Part shown: positions 1 through 5,002 of the stretch, piece by piece
Layout: every line of letters starts with the position of its first letter
Position numbering within the stretch: the stretch's first letter is position 1
Assembly (NCBI GenBank): GCA_029263435.1
Contig: JAJCXL010000008.1
Location: 1-5,002 of the forward strand
Direction of reading: 5' to 3'
DNA: 5,002 nucleotides
Origin: Acidobacteriota bacterium
GTDB taxonomy: Bacteria; Acidobacteriota; Vicinamibacteria; Marinacidobacterales; SMYC01
The notes under the pieces: generated by a model
What the model saw: only the letters and a program-made list of their open reading frames with translations
What the model was told of the DNA's origin: nothing
Database searches by the model: none
Program-made: the position numbers and the translations under genes

Positions 1-2163
1 CGAGAGCGCTGGAGGCTCCCCTACGGCCTCATCTACAAGGGCCATGACGGCTCGTACGACGGCCCGATCTCCACGCCCCTCATCGATGGCAACTTGACCT
101 TCGCCCTCGGACCGAGCGGTCGTTTCTTCGCCGTCGACAACCACGATGGTGAGATCGTGTGGTCGACCGATCTCGTCGAGGATCTCGACACCCCCGTGCC
201 TCTTTATGGCTACGCGACGTCTCCCATGCTCATGGACGGCGTCATCATCCTTCAGGTGGGATCGCCCGGTGGAACCGTCGTCGGCTTCGAGCCCGAGACC
301 GGCGAGCGCCTGTGGTCGCTCGGCTCGGACTCCGTCAACGCCCAGACACCCGTACCGATGACCGTAAACGGACGGAGGCAGTTGCTCGCAAGCGGCGACC
401 AGCAACTCCTCGGAGTGGACCCGGCGAGCGGCCAACTGCTCTGGAGCGTCCCCCACCACGGCGCCAACATGCGCGGCGCTTTCACGATGGTTCCCGTCAC
501 CGCCGGCGAGGACCGCGTCTTTCTCCGCTACAAGGACCACGAGTCTACGCTTTTCGACTTCGCGGGCGGCACCGAGGCGCCCCGTACCCCATGGGTGGCC
601 CGAACCATCCGCAACACGCACTCCGTGGGCGTCTATCACGACGGCTACCTCTATGGATTCAGTAGTCGTTTCTTGACGTCTGTCGACGCGGCGAGCGGGA
701 AAGCCGCTTGGAAGTCGCGGCCACCTGGGGACGGCTTCCTCGCCCTCGTCGATGGACACCTCCTGATCTTGACGAAAAACGGAAGCGTTCATGTCGTCAA
801 AGCTACCCCGGAGAGCTATCAAGAGATCACGAGCCTGCAAGTCTTCGACGAGCTCGCGTGGACACCACCGAGCTTCGCGAACGGCAGCCTCTTCGTTCGA
901 AGCTTGGGCGCCATCGCCAAGGTCGACCTCCGAAACGCATCGGAGCCCGAAACGACCGATGCGCTCGCCTCGGCCACGAACGCGGTGCCCGCGGGCGACT
1001 TCGCCGGCTTTCTCGAAGAGGTGCGCGCCGCCGACGACAAAGCTTCCATCATCGATGCTTATCTCGAGCGCCAGCCTTCCCTTCCCATCGTCGAAGGCAA
1101 TGAGACGGTGCACTTCGTCTATCGCGGCGAGGCGACGGACGTGGCCGTCGCGGGCGTCATGTTTGGTGCTCGCCAAGAGCGCCCGATGGCGCGGGTCGAA
1201 GGCACGGATTTGTTCCATTACTCCACGGAGCTGATCCCAGGCACCCGTATCAGCTATGTGTTCCTGAAGGACTACCAGGACGCGGTCCCGGATCCCCTCA
1301 ACCCATCGATGGCGCAGTGGGCGGACGTCCTCGGCGAAGACATACGGCTCCAGGCAACGACCGGCGGAAGCCCGCTGGACGTCTCCTCCCTCGCCATGCC
1401 TGGCTTCGAGACACCGTCACACCTATTGGAACCTTCCGCCAAGACACGACGCGGAACGTTCGAGTCTCATGAGCTCCACAGCGACGCCATGAATCGCCCG
1501 CATACCATCCAGGTCTATCTTCCCGCCGGCTATGAGGACGGCCTCGAGCGCTATCCGGTCGTGTACTTTCACGGCGGAACGAACGCCACCAAGCTCGGCC
1601 AGCTCACGCACACACTCGACAACCTCATCGGCCGGAGCCTTCAGCGCGTGATCGTCGTGCTCATCGACCTCCGCGCCGGTCACCTCTTCGTCCAACGCGA
1701 TACCTATGGCGAGTTTTGGTCCGAGGAGCTCGTGCCGTTTATCGACGAGACCTACCGCACGGTGTCGTCACGAGAGGGCCGCGCCCACTGGGGCACCTAC
1801 GTGTCCGCCCACGACGCCGCGCACTGCGCGTTTCGCTACCCCGAGCTCGGGTCGAAGCTCGCCGTGCAGACACTCGGCATGTGGGAGTCGGGGTGGGAAC
1901 GCCTCGTGCCCCTGATCCGCACCGGGGCCGAGCACGAGCTCAATGTCCACGTCGAATGGGGTGTCTACGACGTCCGGAACTTCCATGAAGCCTGGGACCT
2001 GCGCGAGCGCTCGCGGAGCTTCGCCGAGTTTCTAGAAGCCCGCGGCTACGCCGTCGAAAGCGTCGAGGTCCCCGACGGCACCGACTGGCCCGCATGGCGC
2101 AACCGCACCGGCGCCATCCTCGAGAGCCTCTATCCCCTATCCGAGGGTGATCGCTCGCAGTAA
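1..2163 (+). CDS. PQQ-like beta-propeller / enterochelin-esterase-like fusion protein (5' truncated)
   Basis: The frame is open from base 1 and ends at TAA 2161-2163, so the start lies outside the window; a TTG at 94 is internal, since propeller sequence continues before it. About 720 residues are visible, in three parts. (1) PQQ-like beta-propeller repeats, seen as hydrophobic strand, then D-x-x-(T/S)-G-x-x-x-W: FFAVDNHDGEIVW near 124-162, VVGFEPETGERLW near 277-315, LLGVDPASGQLLW near 406-444 and LTSVDAASGKAAW near 673-711. (2) An Ig-like/E-set module of the enterochelin-esterase N-terminal type, from VHFVYRGEATDVAVAG (1108-1155) to DPLNP (1291-1305). (3) An esterase-D-like alpha/beta hydrolase domain, about 1441-2140, with RYPVVYFHGG (1549-1578) and a conserved-looking EELVPFIDETYRT. 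The nucleophile elbow reads G-T-Y-V-S where G-x-S-x-G is expected, and the C-terminal G-H-x-W reads G-T-D-W, so catalysis is doubtful. Family knowledge: such propellers are usually extracytoplasmic, but the signal peptide region is not visible. Domain calls are confident; substrate and activity are unknown. Confidence 0.85.
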   Translation, partial: RERWRLPYGLIYKGHDGSYDGPISTPLIDGNLTFALGPSGRFFAVDNHDGEIVWSTDLVEDLDTPVPLYGYATSPMLMDGVIILQVGSPGGTVVGFEPETGERLWSLGSDSVNAQTPVPMTVNGRRQLLASGDQQLLGVDPASGQLLWSVPHHGANMRGAFTMVPVTAGEDRVFLRYKDHESTLFDFAGGTEAPRTPWVARTIRNTHSVGVYHDGYLYGFSSRFLTSVDAASGKAAWKSRPPGDGFLALVDGHLLILTKNGSVHVVKATPESYQEITSLQVFDELAWTPPSFANGSLFVRSLGAIAKVDLRNASEPETTDALASATNAVPAGDFAGFLEEVRAADDKASIIDAYLERQPSLPIVEGNETVHFVYRGEATDVAVAGVMFGARQERPMARVEGTDLFHYSTELIPGTRISYVFLKDYQDAVPDPLNPSMAQWADVLGEDIRLQATTGGSPLDVSSLAMPGFETPSHLLEPSAKTRRGTFESHELHSDAMNRPHTIQVYLPAGYEDGLERYPVVYFHGGTNATKLGQLTHTLDNLIGRSLQRVIVVLIDLRAGHLFVQRDTYGEFWSEELVPFIDETYRTVSSREGRAHWGTYVSAHDAAHCAFRYPELGSKLAVQTLGMWESGWERLVPLIRTGAEHELNVHVEWGVYDVRNFHEAWDLRERSRSFAEFLEARGYAVESVEVPDGTDWPAWRNRTGAILESLYPLSEGDRSQ

Positions 2164-2190
2164 CATCGGGGCTGCGTCCACGCCTCCGAG
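2164..2190. other. convergent intergenic gap
   Basis: Only 27 bp separate the stop of the propeller-esterase gene from the stop of hicB, which face each other. A 4-bp inverted repeat (GCGT-CC-ACGC) is present, but it is too short for a terminator and has no T-run on either side. No terminator is supported here. Confidence 0.5.
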
Positions 2191-2616
2191 CTAAGCGACT
2201 AGATGGATCTCGAGCGCTTCGTCCAACGCTTCGGAGATCGCCGAAAGAGTCTTGACAGTCGGATTCGACCTTCCCGGAGTCTCCAGTTTCTGCACTTGCT
2301 GCAGGGTGATTTGTAGACGTTGGGCAAGCTGCTTCTGAGTCAACCCGCGGGACCTTCTGGCCTGTCGAATCATGAGCGGGACGGCAACGTCCACGTACGG
2401 ATGTATCCAAACGTATCGCTTGCTCTTGCGCGCTTTCGGCGAAGGAATGTCCCACTTGGGGTCTCGCGCTTCCTCGAGATAAAGGGACAGGGCTTCGCGC
2501 GCGTTCTCCGCAGCGTCGGGTCGGGTGTCTCCACTCGAGAAACACCCAGGAAGATCTGGGAAGGAAACACTGTAGCTCGAGCCGTCTCTTTCGATGAGCG
2601 CTTGATAACGAATCAT
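2191..2616 (-). CDS. hicB: HicB-family antitoxin with C-terminal XRE helix-turn-helix
   Basis: This 141-residue protein has two recognisable parts. Residues 1-52 are the HicB degenerate RNase H-like fold, with the signature YSVSFPDLPGCFSSGDT followed by an A-x-E-N-A-x-E-A-L-x-L-Y-L-E helix. In the family this part binds and masks HicA. Residues 78-137 are a Cro/C1 (XRE)-type helix-turn-helix: RSRGLTQKQLAQRLQIT, then LQQVQKLE and an N-P-T-V-K-T-L helix, expected to bind the operator upstream of hicA. The linker (53-75) is basic and proline-containing. The ATG at 2616-2614 overlaps the hicA stop in ATGA, with AAGG as a plausible ribosome site 4 bases upstream, indicating translational coupling and a matched toxin-antitoxin ratio. 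The length is typical of HicB proteins that carry their own DNA-binding domain. Predicted role: neutralise HicA and autorepress the operon. It converges on the upstream plus-strand gene across a 27-bp gap. Confidence 0.93.
   Translation of the reverse strand: MIRYQALIERDGSSYSVSFPDLPGCFSSGDTRPDAAENAREALSLYLEEARDPKWDIPSPKARKSKRYVWIHPYVDVAVPLMIRQARRSRGLTQKQLAQRLQITLQQVQKLETPGRSNPTVKTLSAISEALDEALEIHLVA
2613..2616 (-). promoter_or_regulatory. ATGA stop/start overlap coupling hicA and hicB
   Basis: On the minus strand ATGA holds the hicB ATG and the hicA TGA. AAGG lies 4 bases before the hicB start, inside the end of hicA. The arrangement links antitoxin synthesis to toxin translation, as is common in hicAB operons. 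Confidence 0.7.
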
Positions 2617-2816
2617 ATGACCTTGACTCCCGTCTGCTTCTCAATCTTCTTCACGAGTCCGATGCCGAGATCCTTGTTGCCGTGAACGGGCACGATGACG
2701 AGCTCACAAGCCTCATTCTCGAGTTTCACGTGAGATCCCGACTGGCTCTTGATTGTCCAGCCCGCACGCAGCAGACGCTTGATAATCGCCTTGCCCGATA
2801 TCGGCACCGCTTCCAT
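2613..2816 (-). CDS. hicA: HicA-family mRNA interferase toxin
   Basis: With the ATG at 2816-2814 the product is 67 residues, normal for HicA: small and basic, with a double-stranded-RNA-binding-like fold. Family landmarks are the opening PISGKAIIKRLLRAGW, the motif S-G-S-H with the catalytic His at residue 29 (codon 2732-2730), and the strand VPVHGNKDLGIGLVKKI. HicA toxins cleave mRNA and tmRNA in the cytoplasm and stall growth when not bound by HicB; here the key His is kept, so the toxin looks intact. The frame runs back to a GTG at 2864, but those 16 extra residues do not resemble HicA. The ATG shares two bases with a TATAAT box (2820-2815). If that box is the promoter, the message would begin near 2808 and translation would start at the in-frame GTG 2807-2805 (64 residues). 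No Shine-Dalgarno sequence precedes either start. Hand-counted G+C over 2581-2820 is 128/240 (53%), lower than the flanking genes. Confidence 0.92.
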   Translation of the reverse strand: MEAVPISGKAIIKRLLRAGWTIKSQSGSHVKLENEACELVIVPVHGNKDLGIGLVKKIEKQTGVKVI

Positions 2817-2843
2817 TATACAGCATTTATGCTGTATTTGAAA
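2815..2843 (-). promoter_or_regulatory. candidate hicAB promoter (-10 TATAAT, weak -35 TTTCAA)
   Basis: On the minus strand a consensus TATAAT lies at 2820-2815. A weak -35-like TTTCAA (3 of 6 against TTGACA) lies at 2843-2838, with a 17-bp spacer. The spacer is almost exactly the palindromic operator, so a bound repressor would exclude RNA polymerase. The predicted transcription start, about 7 bases past the -10, is near 2808, just before an in-frame GTG. An alternative -10 (CATAAA, 2827-2822) would put the start about 3 bases before the ATG at 2816. Either way the hicA message would be leaderless or nearly so. Confidence 0.55.
2818..2837 (-). promoter_or_regulatory. palindromic operator of the hicAB promoter
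   Basis: Read on the minus strand this is ATACAGCAT-AA-ATGCTGTAT: two 9-bp arms, perfectly inverted, separated by 2 bp. It ends at the edge of the hicA start codon. Perfect symmetry of this length, directly upstream of an operon whose second gene encodes an XRE-type DNA-binding antitoxin, is what is expected of a HicB dimer site. Seen: the palindrome and its position. Inferred: HicB as the binding protein and repression as the outcome. It could instead form an RNA hairpin in read-through transcripts coming from the upstream amidohydrolase gene, which would bury the sequence just before the ATG. Confidence 0.8.
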
Positions 2844-2882
2844 CGCAGGGTCGGCCGCAGTCACGCAAGGCGCTCACTGCTT

Positions 2883-4400
2883 TCACCGGGACGTCTGCGC
2901 TCGATAGTAAACCGGCGCCGTCGGAAGGCGATTCACGTCGATCACCTTGCCGCCCTTCATGACGAGCGCGAGCTTCTCGATGTTCGCGATGTCTTCGAGC
3001 GGATCCGCCTCGAGGATGAGGAGGTCCGCGATCTTCCCCTTCTCGAGTGTGCCGAGCTCGTCGAGACGGCCGCTCGCGACGGCGCCGTTTCGAGTCGCCG
3101 CAACGATGGCCTCGGACGGCGTCATCCCAAGCTCCACGAGTCCTTCGATGGCGAGGATCGTGCCGCGGCCAGGATCTTGAGTCTCGGGTTTGGGTCCGCG
3201 CGCGAACTCGGGAGCCGCCGAACGATAGTTGTCCGTGCCGACCGTGGTACGGCATCCACCGGCAATGAGCTTCATCGCGTTCTCGCGCCGGATCTCGAGC
3301 CCGTCACCGAGCGAGCGCTCCATCCGCCGGACCTCCGCGGCGGTGCGCTCACGGCTGGCGGCCTTTCCCTGATGCCCGGTTTGAGGACCCGGCCCCTCGT
3401 CGAGCGCTTTTTGCGCCGCCTCGCGGGTCTCCAGGTGCTCACGCCACACCTCTCCCGTCATCGTGTTCACCAACATCGAGCAAATCACGTCCCGCTCTCG
3501 GAAGAGCCCCACCAGCTCGTCGGTGATCCGGCGCGGCTCGACGATCTCGGGATGCTGCACTAGATCGATCCCGGCTTCGAGAGACAGCCGCAACCCTTCG
3601 AGCGACGTCGAGTGCGTCTCCGCGACGAGACCCCGCTTATGCGTCTCTTCCACCAAGACCTTCTGCGCCGCAGGAGAGAACCCGATGAGCGTCGGCATCG
3701 ACGTGTGCCCGGTGCCCCCGTACTTCACGAAGTCGACGCCCTTGTCGAGGTAGGCGTTGATCGCCACCCGCAGCTCTTCCGGCGTCATATCCATGAGGTC
3801 CTCGCCTGCTCCTTGGCTGACGAGCTCGTTCATCTGCTCCTGGAATAGCGTCAAGCCGCTTTCCGGAAACAAGCTGAACGTCATCGAGAACGGCCCGCCC
3901 CAACCGACGATGTTCCCCGCCGCGAGAACTCGCGAGCCCTCTGCCTCACCTCGCTCGATCCGATCCCGAACCTCCACGAGTGGCGGCAAGACGCCGTAGC
4001 TGTCCCTGACCGTCGTGACTCCAACTTTCAGGTGTAGCTGGGCGGCCTCCAAAACGATCTCGTCCTGCCGATCGTGATACCGCACCAGGCTCTCGTAGCG
4101 TTCCGGCGTGTGTCCGCCGTACAGCGACAGGTGCACGTTCGTATCGATGAAGCCAGGCGTCACGAACTGGCCGGCGGCATCGATGACCTCCGCGCCCTCG
4201 GGAACCGCGACGTCGGCATCCGGCCCCATCGCCACGATGCGGTCGCCTTCGATGACGATGACGCCACCGACCACCGGCGCCCCGCCATTGCCGTCGATGA
4301 GGGTGGCTCCCACGATGGCCGTCTGTCCTTGCGCGACGCTCGACGCGACCATCACTATGAGCAATAGCAAGAGCGTTTCGATCGTGATTCGCGTCCTCAT
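2883..4400 (-). CDS. secreted imidazolonepropionase-like amidohydrolase (COG1228 type)
   Basis: This 505-residue metal-dependent hydrolase of the amidohydrolase superfamily belongs to the group resembling imidazolonepropionase and prolidase-like enzymes, which cleave C-N bonds in cyclic or peptide-like substrates; the exact substrate cannot be read from the sequence. Residues 1-25 form a signal peptide: Arg residues, a Leu/Ile/Val core, then SSVAQG, with cleavage likely after Ala23 or Gly25, so the enzyme should be exported. The N-terminal beta-sandwich (ATLIDGNGG, GDRIVAMG) leads to TPGFIDTNVH (81-90), where the usual HxH metal motif reads Asn88-x-His90. Other ligands look intact: Lys226 in DFVKYGG (carboxylated-Lys position), His263 in AETHS, His283 in VQHPE, and Asp390 in VGTDN. 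The C-terminal A-T-x-N-x-A and GKIADLLILEADPLEDI are standard for the family. The ATG overlaps the stop of the preceding hydrolase in ATGA, so translation is probably coupled. Length is at the upper end for the group, with a charged insertion around 331-365. Confidence 0.88.
   Translation of the reverse strand: MRTRITIETLLLLLIVMVASSVAQGQTAIVGATLIDGNGGAPVVGGVIVIEGDRIVAMGPDADVAVPEGAEVIDAAGQFVTPGFIDTNVHLSLYGGHTPERYESLVRYHDRQDEIVLEAAQLHLKVGVTTVRDSYGVLPPLVEVRDRIERGEAEGSRVLAAGNIVGWGGPFSMTFSLFPESGLTLFQEQMNELVSQGAGEDLMDMTPEELRVAINAYLDKGVDFVKYGGTGHTSMPTLIGFSPAAQKVLVEETHKRGLVAETHSTSLEGLRLSLEAGIDLVQHPEIVEPRRITDELVGLFRERDVICSMLVNTMTGEVWREHLETREAAQKALDEGPGPQTGHQGKAASRERTAAEVRRMERSLGDGLEIRRENAMKLIAGGCRTTVGTDNYRSAAPEFARGPKPETQDPGRGTILAIEGLVELGMTPSEAIVAATRNGAVASGRLDELGTLEKGKIADLLILEADPLEDIANIEKLALVMKGGKVIDVNRLPTAPVYYRAQTSR
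4397..4400 (-). promoter_or_regulatory. ATGA stop/start overlap coupling the esterase and amidohydrolase genes
   Basis: On the minus strand ATGA holds the amidohydrolase ATG and the esterase TGA. Upstream only a weak AGG (in GTTAGGTCCCG) resembles a ribosome site, so re-initiation by ribosomes finishing the esterase is the likely route. This is good evidence for a single transcript. Confidence 0.7.
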
Positions 4401-5002
4401 CGGGACCTAACGAACCGAGCGATAGATTCGAGCGCGACATCATCGACCGCAAGGGACTGCCAAATGCCGATGTGATCGCGCTCTGCGATCTCGACCGTCT
4501 CGACATGGCGGTGCCCCTTACCAACGAGGGCTTTCTTCAAATCTTCGTTCTGCTCTCGGCGCCACGGGTCATCTCCGTCCGCGTAAACGAGCAACATCGG
4601 CGGAGCGTCGCCTCGCACGTAACGCGACGGCGAAGCGTCCTTCCAGACCGCCACGTCCGTCCCCCAGACATCTTTCGGCCGATCGGGCGCGATGAGGTCA
4701 ACGTAAAAGAAACCGCTAATAGGAGCAGCGCCCGCGACATCCGCCGGGCTCATGCCCTCGGCTTTCAAGTAGCGCGGGTCCAGCACGAGAAGCGCTGCCA
4801 AGTAGGCGCCGGCCGAATGTCCGGATAAGTAGAGCTTGGCCGGGTCGCCGCCATGGTCTCCGATGTGATCGCGCACCCACGCGACCGACCTCGCCGCGTC
4901 TTCGGTATGTCCCGGATGCTCGACCGTCGGCGAAAGTCGATAGTTCACGATCGCGGCACCGATGCCGCGGGAAGCGAACGCCTGCCCCACGTGTGCCGAG
5001 TC
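4397..5002 (-). CDS. alpha/beta hydrolase fold-3 esterase / BD-FAE-like (5' truncated)
   Basis: The frame is open to the window edge (the last bases encode D-S-A-H before a GTG at 4990), so the start and the expected N-terminal HGGG oxyanion segment lie outside. About 201 residues are visible. The sequence ASRGIGAAIVNYRLSP, then E-D-A-A-R-S-V-A-W-V and G-G-D-P-A-K-L-Y-L, is characteristic of the carboxylesterase/BD-FAE (carotenoid-ester-type) and acetyl-esterase branch. The nucleophile motif GHSAG has its Ser at codon 4816-4814. A GDDP acid turn follows PPMLLVYAD, and the His lies in RDHIGIW (codon 4474-4472), so the triad looks complete, unlike that of the plus-strand esterase-like domain. 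A typical D-P-R-Y-L segment and SGFFYVDL follow the nucleophile helix. It is the first visible gene of the operon with the amidohydrolase, overlapping it by four bases. Substrate is unknown; ester hydrolysis of a small molecule is the family expectation. Cellular location cannot be judged without the N terminus. Confidence 0.87.
   Translation of the reverse strand, partial: DSAHVGQAFASRGIGAAIVNYRLSPTVEHPGHTEDAARSVAWVRDHIGDHGGDPAKLYLSGHSAGAYLAALLVLDPRYLKAEGMSPADVAGAAPISGFFYVDLIAPDRPKDVWGTDVAVWKDASPSRYVRGDAPPMLLVYADGDDPWRREQNEDLKKALVGKGHRHVETVEIAERDHIGIWQSLAVDDVALESIARFVRSR

Noticed and set aside
1940..2644. Minus-strand open frame (234 codons) overlapping hicB and the end of the propeller-esterase gene
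   Set aside because: The translation is low-complexity Arg/Ser-rich, and the overlapped hicB frame has clear HicB and XRE motifs, so this is a shadow.
2817..2864. Extended hicA start at the GTG at 2864
   Set aside because: The extra 16 residues have no HicA similarity and would be encoded by the palindrome and promoter region; family proteins begin a few residues before the PISGK-like motif.
2857..2880. Inverted repeat GCAGT...ACTGC downstream of the amidohydrolase as a terminator
   Set aside because: The stem is only 5 bp with a 14-base loop and no following T-run on the minus strand, so an intrinsic terminator is not supported.
2682..3563. Long plus-strand open frame (293 codons) opposite hicA and the amidohydrolase 3' half
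   Set aside because: Its translation is Arg/His/Leu-rich without any recognisable domain, and it lies antisense to two genes with clear family motifs. It is a by-product of high G+C codon bias.
3946..4524. Minus-strand open frame (192 codons) spanning the esterase/amidohydrolase junction
   Set aside because: It is the out-of-frame reading of both genes, rich in R, G and H. The true frames carry the signal peptide, metal-site and catalytic-His motifs.
1..5002. CRISPR array, tRNA/rRNA genes, insertion sequence ends
   Set aside because: No regularly spaced direct repeats, tRNA-like cloverleaf, rRNA-like stretches, transposase motifs or terminal inverted repeats were seen on either strand.

Overview
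The window is GC-rich bacterial DNA, roughly 60-75% G+C in the hydrolase genes by hand-counted samples. It is densely packed, with almost no non-coding sequence. The mix of a PQQ-like propeller fused to an enterochelin-esterase-like module, a secreted COG1228-type amidohydrolase, a fold-3 alpha/beta hydrolase and a chromosomal HicAB module suits an environmental, metabolically versatile bacterium such as an Acidobacteriota- or Gemmatimonadota-like lineage. That placement is an impression from gene content and composition only; no marker gene is present.

Layout. Bases 1-2163 (+) hold the 3' part of a long multidomain gene: PQQ-like beta-propeller blades, an Ig-like/E-set module of the enterochelin-esterase N-terminal type, and a C-terminal esterase-D-like alpha/beta hydrolase domain. 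After a 27-bp convergent gap, everything else lies on the minus strand. Read in the direction of transcription, it runs: a 5'-truncated alpha/beta hydrolase (5002-4397), a signal-peptide-bearing imidazolonepropionase-like amidohydrolase (4400-2883, overlapping the previous gene by ATGA), a 66-bp gap with a promoter and a near-perfect palindrome, hicA toxin (2816-2613) and hicB antitoxin (2616-2191, again an ATGA overlap).

How they relate. The two minus-strand hydrolases are almost certainly one translationally coupled operon. HicA and HicB form a self-contained toxin-antitoxin module with its own promoter. Its 20-bp palindrome fills the space between a -35-like and a TATAAT box, as expected for autorepression by the HicB helix-turn-helix domain. 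No functional link between the hydrolases and HicAB is evident, and the lower G+C of hicA suggests a separate origin.

Points to look at twice. The esterase-like domain of the first gene appears to lack both its nucleophile Ser and its catalytic His (pseudoenzyme candidate). The amidohydrolase has Asn in place of the first His of its metal-binding HxH motif. The hicA promoter overlaps the apparent ATG, which implies a leaderless or re-assigned start. I did not find a clearly unprecedented system; HicAB is a known type.
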